From assembly GCF_001277255.1 (NCBI RefSeq), contig NZ_CP012264.1:1240001-1304000 (forward strand): a stretch of DNA of 64,000 nt. Reading direction: 5' to 3'. Made by a program: the position numbers and the translations under genes. Shown in pieces: positions 43,243 through 51,531 of the stretch; within the stretch, counting starts at the first letter, position 1, and the number at the start of each line of letters is the position of its first letter. Source of the stretch: Cronobacter condimenti 1330 (lineage in GTDB: Bacteria > Pseudomonadota > Gammaproteobacteria > Enterobacterales > Enterobacteriaceae). A model generated the notes under the pieces. That model did no database searches. It was not told the origin of the DNA and saw only the letters and a program-made list of their open reading frames with translations.

Positions 43243-44784
43243 TTACGAACGTCTGCGCCTGCCAAGGCTTATCAGCACCGAGGCAAAGCCACCCAACGCG
43301 ACGATAATCCAGATAGTCGCATCGCCAAAACGAGCATATGGCGTAAGACCGCTGGTGGGAGTCACGGAGGCGTTTAATACCTCGCGGGTGAACTGTGGAA
43401 TGATCGACTGTACGCCACCGTTAGCGTCAATCACTGCCGTAACGCCGTTATTGGTGCTGCGCAGCAGGGGGCGCGCCAGTTCCAGCGCGCGCATACGCGC
43501 CATCTGGAAATGCTGCCACGGCCCAATGGAGTGACCGAACCAGGCGTCGTTTGAGATAGTCAGCAGGAAATCAGTATCGGGACGGAAGTTATCGCGCACC
43601 TGTTCACCGAGGATTATCTCATAGCAGATAGCGGCTGTAAGCTTCATGCCATGCGCCTGTAGCTGCGGTTGCAGATACGGGCCACGGCTGAACGACGACA
43701 TCGGCAAGTCAAAGAAGGGCGCGAGTGGACGCAGTATCGATTCCAGCGGCACAAACTCGCCAAACGGCACCAGGTGGTTTTTATGGTAGCGGTTCGCGGA
43801 GTTGTAGCTGTAAGGCGTGCCGGCGCCGAGCGTGATAATGGTGTTGTAGGTGTCGTAACGGTTTTTCGCGTTAAGACGTGCATCCACCACACCGGTAATC
43901 AGCGTCGCGTCGTTAGCGCGCAGCACCGTGTCCATATCGTGCAGGAACTGCTGCTGGTTACTCTCTAAATCGGGAATCGCGGATTCTGGCCAGATAATCA
44001 GGCCGGCTTTGCCAAGCTGCGCGCGGGTGGCGCTGAAATAAATGCGCAGCGTGTTCAGCAGTTCGCCTTCATCCCATTTCATCGATTGCGGAATGTTACC
44101 CTGCACCAGCGCCACGTTTATTGCGCGCTCGGCGTGCGGCTGATACCACTGGATATAACGAAGCGGGAAGGGCAGTGCGAACAGCACCAGCGCGCATACG
44201 GCGGGTTTCCAGGTGCGACGCACAAGCGACAGCACCAGCAGACCGCTGACTGCCATCAGTAAGAAGTTAATCGCCTCGACGCCTGCGACTGGCGCAAGCC
44301 CTTTCAGCGGGCCATCTATCTGGCTGTAGCCAAACTGTAGCCATGGGAAGCCTGTTAGCACCCAGCCACGCAGGAACTCTGTCAGATGCCAGACAACCGG
44401 GGCGGCGATACCGACACGCAACCAGTCCGCTTTCGGCCACAGACGCGCCAGAACGCCCGCAAAAAGGCCGGTGTACAGCGAGAGATAGGCTGCAAGCAGT
44501 ATGACCAGCGCCACGTTGACAGGCCCCGGCATACCGCCAAACTGGGCAATGCTGACATAGACCCAATTCACGCCAGTGCCGAACAGGCCAAGCCCCCAGG
44601 CAAAACCAATCCAGGCGCTTTGCATCGGACGACGGTTAAGGGTAAGACCCTGCAGGCCCATCAGTGAGAGCAGGGCGGCAGGCCAGAAATCGTAAGGGGA
44701 AAAGGCCAGCGTTCCGCTGGCACCGAAAAGCAGCGCCAGCAGCAGACGCACGCGCTGGCGTTCAATCATTGAGGCAAGAGCCAT
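43243..44784 (-). CDS. lnt: Apolipoprotein N-acyltransferase Lnt
   Basis: Inner-membrane enzyme that adds the third acyl chain to lipoproteins, needed for Lol sorting. It has 513 residues from ATG 44784; several membrane segments at the N-terminus are followed by a periplasmic nitrilase domain with the intact triad E267 (IWPESAI), K335 (YHKNHLVPFGEF) and C387 (AAICYEI). The longer frame to 44997 overlaps corC and was rejected. Last gene of the ybeZ-ybeY-corC-lnt operon. Confidence 0.97.
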   Translation of the reverse strand: MALASMIERQRVRLLLALLFGASGTLAFSPYDFWPAALLSLMGLQGLTLNRRPMQSAWIGFAWGLGLFGTGVNWVYVSIAQFGGMPGPVNVALVILLAAYLSLYTGLFAGVLARLWPKADWLRVGIAAPVVWHLTEFLRGWVLTGFPWLQFGYSQIDGPLKGLAPVAGVEAINFLLMAVSGLLVLSLVRRTWKPAVCALVLFALPFPLRYIQWYQPHAERAINVALVQGNIPQSMKWDEGELLNTLRIYFSATRAQLGKAGLIIWPESAIPDLESNQQQFLHDMDTVLRANDATLITGVVDARLNAKNRYDTYNTIITLGAGTPYSYNSANRYHKNHLVPFGEFVPLESILRPLAPFFDLPMSSFSRGPYLQPQLQAHGMKLTAAICYEIILGEQVRDNFRPDTDFLLTISNDAWFGHSIGPWQHFQMARMRALELARPLLRSTNNGVTAVIDANGGVQSIIPQFTREVLNASVTPTSGLTPYARFGDATIWIIVALGGFASVLISLGRRRRS

Positions 44785-44788
44785 TCCA

Positions 44789-45664
44789 TTAGTCTTCCAG
44801 TTTAGGCTGCGGCGAGTTTTCCGGCATTCTGACGTGGACCTGGATAATACGACGGCTATCCGCCATAGCAACTTTAAACTGGTAACCATCAATGTCGATG
44901 GTCTCTCCGCGCGCAGGCAGGTGGCCGAACGCCTGCATGACCAGACCGCCGATGGTATCCACTTCTTCATCGCTGAACTGGCTGCCGAAGGTGTCATTGA
45001 AATCTTCTATCGACGCCAGCGCACGCACAGTCCAGGTATGGCGGCTGAGCTGACGGAAATCGATATCTTCTTCATCGTCATATTCGTCTTCGATTTCGCC
45101 GACGATGAGTTCCAGAATATCTTCGATAGTCACAAGCCCGGACACGCCGCCGAATTCGTCAATCACGATAGCCATGTGATAGCGCTGGGAGCGAAACTCC
45201 TTGAGCATCCGGTCAACCCGTTTGCTTTCCGGTACAACAACCGCCGGGCGCAGCACTTTATCCATACTGAAGGCTTCCGCGTCGCTGCGCATAAACGGCA
45301 GCAGATCTTTAGCCATCAGGATCCCTTCTATGTGATCTTTGTCCTCGCTAATCACCGGAAAACGCGAGTGCGCTGATTCGATGATGACGTCGAGACATTC
45401 ATCGAGGCTCTGGTTGCGTTTCAGGGTGACCATCTGGGAGCGGGGGATCATGATGTCGCGAACGCGCTGGTCGGCGATATCCATTACCCCTTCAAGCATG
45501 TCGCGCGTATCCTGGTCGATAAGCTCGTTTTGCTCGGAATCACGGATGAGCTCAAGCAGTTCGTCACGGTTTTTGGGTTCACCGTGGAAAAGCTGGCTTA
45601 AGAGGAGGGAGAAAAATCCCTTTTTGTTAAGTGAGTCGCTACTGTGTGAATTGTCGTCGCTCAT
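44789..45664 (-). CDS. corC: CorC/HlyC-type CBS-domain protein CorC (YbeX)
   Basis: Cytosolic protein linked to magnesium/cobalt efflux in Salmonella and to ribosome metabolism in E. coli. It has 291 residues: two CBS domains (about 70-190, from IMIPRSQMVTL to GLVTIEDILELIVGEIEDE) and a C-terminal CorC_HlyC domain (about 205-285). No membrane segment. Upstream of lnt by 4 bp and downstream of ybeY by 102 bp. Confidence 0.96.
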   Translation of the reverse strand: MSDDNSHSSDSLNKKGFFSLLLSQLFHGEPKNRDELLELIRDSEQNELIDQDTRDMLEGVMDIADQRVRDIMIPRSQMVTLKRNQSLDECLDVIIESAHSRFPVISEDKDHIEGILMAKDLLPFMRSDAEAFSMDKVLRPAVVVPESKRVDRMLKEFRSQRYHMAIVIDEFGGVSGLVTIEDILELIVGEIEDEYDDEEDIDFRQLSRHTWTVRALASIEDFNDTFGSQFSDEEVDTIGGLVMQAFGHLPARGETIDIDGYQFKVAMADSRRIIQVHVRMPENSPQPKLED

Positions 45665-45766
45665 GGCGTTAATTCAGGGTTCTCATGTTAGTGGATGTGT
45701 CGCCCGCGGCGGGGAAGGCGCGCCGCAAAGGCATAAATCACTGGCGGCAGCGGACTGCCGCACAGA

Positions 45767-46234
45767 TTACTCTTTCTCGGCAATGTACGGATCGTCAAAG
45801 CCCAGGGCAAGCATTATCTCGGTTTCGATGCCTTCCATTTCTTCGGCTTCGTCATCCTCGATATGATCATAACCCAGCAGGTGCAGGCTGCCATGCACCA
45901 CCATATGCGCCCAGTGGGCTTCGAGCGGCTTTTCCTGTTCCTGCGCTTCGCGCTCAACCACCTGGCGACAGATAATCAGGTCGCCCAGTAACGGCATTTC
46001 GATACCGGGCGGCGCTTCAAACGGAAATGACAAGACATTGGTGGGTTTATCCTTACCGCGGTAGGTAAGGTTAAGGTCATGACTTTCCGCTTCATCGACC
46101 AGACGTACCGTGACTTCTGATTCTTCCTGAAACTGGGGGATGACAGCATTCAGCCATGTCTGAAACTGTGCTTCATCCGGCAAACCGGAGGTCTCTTCGC
46201 AGGCGACCTGCAAATCGAGAATCACCTGACTCAT
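45767..46234 (-). CDS. ybeY: rRNA maturation endoribonuclease YbeY
   Basis: Zinc-dependent single-strand RNase involved in 16S rRNA 3'-end maturation and 70S quality control. It has 155 residues with the metal-binding HGSLHLLGYDH motif (H114, H118, H124). Its start overlaps the ybeZ stop by 4 nt (46231-46234), so the functionally linked pair is translationally coupled. Confidence 0.97.
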   Translation of the reverse strand: MSQVILDLQVACEETSGLPDEAQFQTWLNAVIPQFQEESEVTVRLVDEAESHDLNLTYRGKDKPTNVLSFPFEAPPGIEMPLLGDLIICRQVVEREAQEQEKPLEAHWAHMVVHGSLHLLGYDHIEDDEAEEMEGIETEIMLALGFDDPYIAEKE

Positions 46235-47292
46235 TTACTCTCCTGCGTGCCTGCGGCCAGCGCCTGGGCTTCACGTTTACGTTCTGCGGCCTGTTCGGCT
46301 TTACGCTTCTGGTCAGCCTCTTCCCAGGCTTCATAGGCGGTGACGATGCGTGCAACGACCGGGTGGCGGACGACGTCTTCACTATGGAAGAAATTAAAAC
46401 TGATTTCTTCAACGTCAGAGAGCACTTCGATGGCGTGACGAAGACCTGATTTGAGATTTCTCGGCAAGTCGATTTGCGTGACGTCCCCGGTAATCACCGC
46501 TTTGGAGTTAAAGCCAATACGGGTCAGGAACATTTTCATCTGTTCGATGGTGGTGTTCTGGCTTTCATCCAGAATGATAAACGCGTCGTTAAGCGTACGG
46601 CCGCGCATGTAGGCCAGCGGCGCGACTTCAATGACGTTGCGCTCCATCAGCTTTTCCACGCGTTCAAAACCGAGCATTTCGAACAAGGCGTCATAGAGCG
46701 GACGCAAATACGGGTCGACCTTCTGGCTGAGATCGCCTGGCAGGAAGCCGAGTTTTTCGCCCGCTTCTACCGCAGGACGGGTCAACAGGATGCGGCGGAT
46801 TTCCTGACGCTCCAGCGCATCCACTGCCGCTGCGACCGCAAGATAGGTTTTACCCGTACCCGCAGGACCGATGCCGAAGGTAATGTCGTGATCAAGGATA
46901 TTCGCGATGTACTGCGCCTGGTTTGGCGTACGCGGTTTAATCACGCCGCGTTTAGTCTTGATATTGACCGCTTTGCCATATTCCGGGACGCTTTCAGCGC
47001 TCTGCTCAAGCACGCGGAACTCTTTGATAGCAAGATGAATCTGTTCCGGCTCGATCTCTTTGATTTCACCGCGCATGGGCGCAGTATCGACGTAAAGACT
47101 GCGCAGAATATCTGCGGCAGCGCTGACGCAAATCGTGCGGCCGGTCAGTTTAAAGTGATTATCGCGACGAGCGATTTCGATGCCGAGGCGGCGCTCCAGC
47201 TGTTTGATGTTGTCATCAAAGGGGCCACAGAGGCTAAGCAGACGAGCGTTGTCTGCGGGTTCCAGCGTAAATTCACGTGTTTCGATATTCAA
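46231..47292 (-). CDS. ybeZ: PhoH-like ATPase YbeZ
   Basis: Cytosolic P-loop NTPase of the PhoH family that partners with YbeY. I place the start at TTG 47292 (first residues MNIETREFTLEPADN), which has AGAGG 6 nt upstream and matches the E. coli N-terminus, giving 353 residues. A GTG at 47310 would add six residues (MTKRTS...). Walker A is GPAGTGKTYLA near 138-148, Walker B FIILDESQN near 232-240. The C-terminal tail is lysine/alanine/glutamate-rich. Confidence 0.95.
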   Translation of the reverse strand: MNIETREFTLEPADNARLLSLCGPFDDNIKQLERRLGIEIARRDNHFKLTGRTICVSAAADILRSLYVDTAPMRGEIKEIEPEQIHLAIKEFRVLEQSAESVPEYGKAVNIKTKRGVIKPRTPNQAQYIANILDHDITFGIGPAGTGKTYLAVAAAVDALERQEIRRILLTRPAVEAGEKLGFLPGDLSQKVDPYLRPLYDALFEMLGFERVEKLMERNVIEVAPLAYMRGRTLNDAFIILDESQNTTIEQMKMFLTRIGFNSKAVITGDVTQIDLPRNLKSGLRHAIEVLSDVEEISFNFFHSEDVVRHPVVARIVTAYEAWEEADQKRKAEQAAERKREAQALAAGTQESK

Positions 47293-47454
47293 ACTTGTCC
47301 TCTTGGTCACAAAGGGCCAGTTAAGGTGAATAAAATGCCTGCTGATTTTCTCAGGGCCTTAGAGAAATTATTCACGGCGAGGGAAAAAGGCGCAAGCGAC
47401 AACCGGGATATTTGGGTGCGGCTTTCAGAATACAAGAGCGGATGGGTGAAAAAT

Positions 47455-47483
47455 AAGCGTATGCCGCACGGAGCGGCATACGT
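47455..47483 (-). terminator. Intrinsic terminator of miaB
   Basis: Minus-strand CGTATGCCGC, TCC loop region, GCGGCATACG followed by CTTATTTTT. Confidence 0.8.
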
Positions 47484-47494
47484 AGGTCTGCGGC

Positions 47495-48919
47495 TTACGG
47501 CTGGAAAATCCCGACGCCGAGTTCGTTCTCTTTACGGGTGCGGGCGATGATCGATTCCGGAGATTCGACCACACGCAGGCCCATCTCTTCCTCAGTGCGA
47601 ATGACTTTACCGCGCAGCGAGTTCGGGAACACCTCAGTGATTTCGACATCGACAAACTTACCGACCATATCCGGTGAGCCTTCGAAGTTCACCACGCGGT
47701 TGTTTTCGGTACGGCCAGAAAGCTCCATGATGCTCTTACGCGATGTGCCTTCAACCAGAATACGCTGGGTCGTACCAAGCATACGGCGGCTCCAGGCCAT
47801 TGCCTGCTGGTTGATGCGCTCCTGAAGGATATACAGACGCTGTTTTTTCTCATCTTCCGGCACGTCGTCCACCATATCGGCGGCAGGGGTGCCTGGGCGA
47901 GCTGAGAAAATAAAGCTGTAGCTCATGTCGAAATTGACCTCGGCAATCAACTTCATCGTCTGTTCGAAATCCTGCTGGGTTTCGCCAGGGAAACCGACGA
48001 TAAAGTCCGAGCTGATTTGAATATCCGGACGGGCTGCGCGCAGCTTACGAATAATCGCTTTATATTCCAGCGCAGTATGGGTGCGCCCCATCATGTTCAG
48101 CACGCGGTCAGAGCCGCTCTGAACCGGCAAATGCAGGAAACTCACCAGTTCAGGTGTATCGCGATAGACTTCGATAATGTCGTCAGTGAATTCGATAGGG
48201 TGGCTGGTGGTGAAACGAATGCGATCGATGCCGTCGATGGCCGCAACCAGACGCAGCAGATCGGCAAAGGTGCCGGGGGTGCCGTCGTAGTTCTCGCCAC
48301 GCCAGGCGTTAACGTTCTGACCGAGCAGATTCACTTCACGGACACCCTGGGCTGCAAGCTGGGCGATTTCCAGCACGATATCATCGCTCGGACGGCTGAC
48401 TTCTTCACCGCGCGTGTAGGGCACCACACAGTAGGTGCAGTATTTATTACAGCCTTCCATGATGGAAACGAACGCGGTCGGGCCTTCCGCACGCGGCTCA
48501 GGCAACCGGTCGAATTTTTCGATTTCCGGGAAGCTGATATCCACGACAGGGCTGCGGGTGCCTTTTACCTGGTTAATCATTTCCGGCAGGCGATGCAGGG
48601 TCTGTGGCCCGAAAATGATGTCGACGTAACGGGCGCGATCGCGAATATGGTCACCTTCCTGAGACGCGACACAGCCGCCCACGCCGATAATCACATCCGG
48701 GTTCTTTTCCTTTAACGTTTTCCAGCGACCTAACTGATGGAAAACCTTCTCCTGTGCCTTCTCACGAATTGAGCAGGTATTCAGCAGAAGAATATCTGCT
48801 TCTTCCGCCACGTCGGTCAGCGTAAAGCCGTGCGTGGTTTCCAGCAGATCGGCCATCTTCGATGAATCGTATTCGTTCATCTGACAGCCCCAGGTTTTGA
48901 TATGGAGTTTTTTCGTCAT
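47495..48919 (-). CDS. miaB: tRNA-2-methylthio-N6-dimethylallyladenosine synthase MiaB
   Basis: Radical-SAM methylthiotransferase that modifies A37 of tRNAs reading UNN codons. It has 474 residues as in E. coli. The N-terminal UPF0004 domain has C12 (TWGCQMN) and further cluster cysteines (LNTCSIREKA, GGCVASQEG). The SAM cluster is CNKYCTYC (about 157-164), and a C-terminal TRAM domain follows. Several of its substrate classes, such as leucine tRNAs, are common, but the tRNAs in this window mostly are not substrates. Confidence 0.97.
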   Translation of the reverse strand: MTKKLHIKTWGCQMNEYDSSKMADLLETTHGFTLTDVAEEADILLLNTCSIREKAQEKVFHQLGRWKTLKEKNPDVIIGVGGCVASQEGDHIRDRARYVDIIFGPQTLHRLPEMINQVKGTRSPVVDISFPEIEKFDRLPEPRAEGPTAFVSIMEGCNKYCTYCVVPYTRGEEVSRPSDDIVLEIAQLAAQGVREVNLLGQNVNAWRGENYDGTPGTFADLLRLVAAIDGIDRIRFTTSHPIEFTDDIIEVYRDTPELVSFLHLPVQSGSDRVLNMMGRTHTALEYKAIIRKLRAARPDIQISSDFIVGFPGETQQDFEQTMKLIAEVNFDMSYSFIFSARPGTPAADMVDDVPEDEKKQRLYILQERINQQAMAWSRRMLGTTQRILVEGTSRKSIMELSGRTENNRVVNFEGSPDMVGKFVDVEITEVFPNSLRGKVIRTEEEMGLRVVESPESIIARTRKENELGVGIFQP

Positions 48920-49058
48920 TGACTTGCCATTGCTCAGTTACAGCCACTCATTTTGGCCGCGTATTGTAATGCTTTGGCGTGTTCGTGACCAGTGGCGAGG
49001 CAAAGACGTCAGGCGGCGAAAAATCCGGTAAACTGAGAATAGATTGCTTAAGGATAAA

Positions 49059-50240
49059 ATGACCATGACAAATCAACCCATTGAAGTCGCCGTCGTCGGC
49101 GGTGGCATGGTGGGCGCCGCCGCAGCTCTGGGGCTGGCGCAAAATGGTTTCCAGGTGGCGGTAGTAGAGCATGCCGCACCACCTGAATTTTCACCGCAAA
49201 ATCCGCCGGATGTGCGGATCTCCTCAATCAGTTGCGCTTCTGTGAACGTGCTGCGCGGGCTGGGGGTCTGGCAACGGGTGCTGGAGATGCGCGCGCATCC
49301 TTACCGTCGTCTCGAAACCTGGGAGTGGAACGAAGCGCGGGTTGAATTCAGCGCAGACGAACTGCAATTGCCTGAGCTGGGTTATATGGTAGAAAACAGC
49401 GTGCTGCAACGAGCCTTGTGGGAATCGCTGGAGGCACATCCGGCGGTAAAACTGTGCTGCCCGGCGACCCTCACCCAGATGGCGGCGGTGCAAAACGGCT
49501 ATCAGCTGACGTTCGATAATGGCGGAACGCTGCAGGCGAGACTTATTATTGGTGCTGACGGGGCAAGCTCGCAGGTGCGCAAATGGGCGGGTATTGGGGT
49601 TAATGCCTGGCAATATCAGCAATCGTGTCTGCTTATTAGCGTGCAGTGCCAGCAGCCGCCTGGCGACAGTACATGGCAACACTTTACGCCAAACGGGCCG
49701 CATGCCTTTTTGCCGCTGTTTGATAACTGGGCGTCTCTGGTCTGGTATGACCGCCCGGCGCGCATTCGCCAGTTGCAGGCGATGCCTCTGACGCAGCTTG
49801 GTCGTGAAGTAGCAAGCGTATTCCCGGCACGTCTTGGCTGCATTACGCCTGTCGCATGCGGGGCATTCCCGCTGGCGCGCCGGCATGCGGTACGCTACGT
49901 GTTGTCGGGCGTCGCGCTAGTGGGTGATGCCGCACACACGATTCACCCGCTGGCGGGGCAGGGGGTAAACCTTGGTTACCGGGATGTGGATGCGCTGCTG
50001 GAGGTCGTTATCGCGGCGCGCAATGCCGGGGAGGACTGGGCTTCTCTTAACGTGCTGAAGCGCTACCAGCGCCGCCGTATGCCCGATAACCTGTTGATGC
50101 AAAGCGGTATGGATCTTTTCCACGCGGGCTTTACCGCGAAACTTAAACCGCTACGTGTGCTGCGTAACCTGGGGCTTATCGCGGCGCAACGTTCCGGCGT
50201 GCTGAAGCGTCAGGCACTCAAATATGCGCTGGGGTTGTAG
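49059..50240 (+). CDS. ubiF: 3-demethoxyubiquinol 3-hydroxylase UbiF
   Basis: FAD-dependent monooxygenase of aerobic ubiquinone synthesis. It has 393 residues from ATG 49059 (AGGA 4 nt upstream). A second ATG 6 nt later reproduces the E. coli N-terminus MTNQP exactly, so two residues may be extra. FAD motif VVGGGMVGAAAAL near 10-22, the GADGASSQVR motif, and GDAAHTIHPLAGQGVNLG near 293-310 are all present. Monocistronic, upstream of and convergent with the tRNA cluster. Confidence 0.95.
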   Translation: MTMTNQPIEVAVVGGGMVGAAAALGLAQNGFQVAVVEHAAPPEFSPQNPPDVRISSISCASVNVLRGLGVWQRVLEMRAHPYRRLETWEWNEARVEFSADELQLPELGYMVENSVLQRALWESLEAHPAVKLCCPATLTQMAAVQNGYQLTFDNGGTLQARLIIGADGASSQVRKWAGIGVNAWQYQQSCLLISVQCQQPPGDSTWQHFTPNGPHAFLPLFDNWASLVWYDRPARIRQLQAMPLTQLGREVASVFPARLGCITPVACGAFPLARRHAVRYVLSGVALVGDAAHTIHPLAGQGVNLGYRDVDALLEVVIAARNAGEDWASLNVLKRYQRRRMPDNLLMQSGMDLFHAGFTAKLKPLRVLRNLGLIAAQRSGVLKRQALKYALGL

Positions 50241-50338
50241 TGCCTTAGTTACAACATGCTTTTTGTTATTTCTTTATTATGCAGCCTCACCGCCTTATTT
50301 CCTGCATTGTCTGACATAAAGCGGCTGCGCTGATTGAA

Positions 50339-50367
50339 AAAGGCCTGCGAAAGCGGGCTTTTTTATG
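50339..50367 (+). terminator. Terminator downstream of ubiF
   Basis: GCCTGC, GAAA loop, GCGGGC with a run of six T on the plus strand, about 100 bp after the stop. Confidence 0.65.
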
Positions 50368-50462
50368 AGTATTCACGCTGAAATGATACGGCTTTACGAG
50401 GTGGAGTAATAAATAATGAGGCGAGGCAGCTTTTAGCAGAGCAGTAACGTGTAGCCGAAAAG

Positions 50463-50489
50463 AAAAAAGCCTGCTTTCGCAGGCTTTTA
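50463..50489 (-). terminator. Terminator of the tRNA operon
   Basis: Minus-strand AAGCCTGC, GAAA loop, GCAGGCTT followed by TTTTCTTTTC, 5 bp after glnX. Confidence 0.85.
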
Positions 50490-50494
50490 AAGAG

Positions 50495-50569
50495 TGGCTG
50501 GGGTACGAGGATTCGAACCTCGGAATGGTGGAATCAGAATCCACTGCCTTACCGCTTGGCGATACCCCA
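50495..50569 (-). tRNA. glnX: tRNA-Gln (CUG)
   Basis: 75-nt tRNA on the minus strand with encoded CCA end. Anticodon CTG in GATTCTGATTC. It has the T-loop GGTTCGAATCC and acceptor stem TGGGGTA/TACCCCA. Last gene of the seven-tRNA transcript, in the E. coli glnX position. Confidence 0.97.
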
Positions 50570-50660
50570 ACAAAATGTTGGTATTGAATTGTCAGTTAAA
50601 GGAAGAAACCAAGAACCTTTAACCTGTGCGTTTAGCTTCTTGCCAACCGCTTCTTCAAAG

Positions 50661-50735
50661 TGGCTGGGGTACGAGGATTCGAACCTCGGAATGGTGGAAT
50701 CAGAATCCACTGCCTTACCGCTTGGCGATACCCCA
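50661..50735 (-). tRNA. glnV: tRNA-Gln (CUG)
   Basis: 75-nt gene with anticodon CTG, identical by eye to the copy at 50495-50569. CCA is encoded. Fifth-to-last spacing and order match E. coli glnV. Confidence 0.97.
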
Positions 50736-50797
50736 AGAAACTCTTGCGAATTTTACTTCGCGCTATCTCGCTTAACATAAGCAAGACGCTTCAAATA

Positions 50798-50874
50798 TGG
50801 TGGCTACGACGGGAATCGAACCTGTGACCCCAGCATTATGAGTGCTGTGCTCTAACCAGCTGAGCTACGTAGCC
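50798..50874 (-). tRNA. metU: tRNA-Met (elongator, CAU)
   Basis: 77-nt gene with anticodon CAT in ACTCATAATG. GGCTACG acceptor stem and encoded CCA. Lacks the unpaired first base of the initiator type. The anticodon arm differs from the metT copy by one compensated pair (AGCACTCATAATGCT against ATCACTCATAATGAT). Confidence 0.97.
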
Positions 50875-50904
50875 AAATTTTACTTCTCCGCCAGCCATAA
50901 CAAC

Positions 50905-50979
50905 TGGCTGGGGTACCTGGATTCGAACCAGGGAATGCCGGTATCAAAAACCGGTGCCTTACCGCTTGGCGATACCCCA
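50905..50979 (-). tRNA. glnW: tRNA-Gln (UUG)
   Basis: 75-nt gene with anticodon TTG in GTTTTTGATACC, and encoded CCA. Same acceptor stem as the CUG isoacceptors. In the E. coli glnW position. Confidence 0.97.
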
Positions 50980-51015
50980 ACGACTGCTGCGGGAAACGCA
51001 AAAGTCGAAGAAATA

Positions 51016-51090
51016 TGGCTGGGGTACCTGGATTCGAACCAGGGAATGCCGGTATCAAAAACCGGTGCCTTACCGCTTGGCGATACCCCA
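51016..51090 (-). tRNA. glnU: tRNA-Gln (UUG)
   Basis: 75-nt gene with anticodon TTG, identical by eye to the copy at 50905-50979. CCA encoded. Confidence 0.97.
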
Positions 51091-51112
51091 TCCGTGCAAC
51101 GCAATTACGAAG

Positions 51113-51197
51113 TGGTGCGGGAGGCGAGACTTGAACTCGCACACCTTGCGGCGCCAGAACCTAAATCTGGTGCGTCTACCAATTTCGCCACTCCCGC
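51113..51197 (-). tRNA. leuW: tRNA-Leu (UAG)
   Basis: 85-nt class II tRNA with a long variable arm and encoded CCA. Anticodon TAG in GATTTAGGTTC. Sequence matches E. coli leuW as recalled. Confidence 0.97.
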
Positions 51198-51205
51198 AAA
51201 AAAGA

Positions 51206-51282
51206 TGGTGGCTACGACGGGAATCGAACCTGTGACCCCATCATTATGAGTGATGTGCTCTAACCAGCTGAGCTACGTAGCC
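51206..51282 (-). tRNA. metT: tRNA-Met (elongator, CAU)
   Basis: 77-nt gene with anticodon CAT, encoded CCA. First gene of the tRNA operon, starting about 40 bp after a strong promoter. Confidence 0.97.
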
Positions 51283-51320
51283 ATCTTTTTTCGCGTTACC
51301 TTATCGGCGTTGCGGGGCGC

Positions 51321-51349
51321 ATTATGCGTATTGGGCCTGGAAGCGTCAA
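51321..51349 (-). promoter_or_regulatory. Sigma-70 promoter of the tRNA operon
   Basis: Minus-strand TTGACG (51344-51349), 17-nt spacer, CATAAT (51321-51326), followed by the G+C-rich discriminator GCGCCCCGC typical of stringently controlled stable-RNA promoters. Confidence 0.85.
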
Positions 51350-51488
51350 CACCTTTTTTGGCGAAAATCGACGTATTGTGACTGTTTGACTAGCTTGCGA
51401 ACAGCTTGATGCAATATTCGGCGATTCCGGGCGAATTATCCATTAACTCAATCGAAAAGAGGAAACGTCCGAACCTCTTTACGCCAAT

Positions 51489-51514
51489 AAAAAAACGGGC
51501 CGCGCAGGCCCGTT
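51489..51514 (-). terminator. Intrinsic terminator of asnB
   Basis: Minus-strand ACGGGCC, TGCGC centre, GGCCCGT followed by a run of T, 20 bp after the asnB stop. Confidence 0.85.
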
Positions 51515-51531
51515 GCGTGTTTTGTGTTCGC

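Noticed and set aside
50842..51249. Plus-strand frame of 135 codons through the tRNA array
   Set aside because: It reads antisense through five tRNA genes with repeated GTWIRTREC-like segments that are simply duplicated tRNA sequence.
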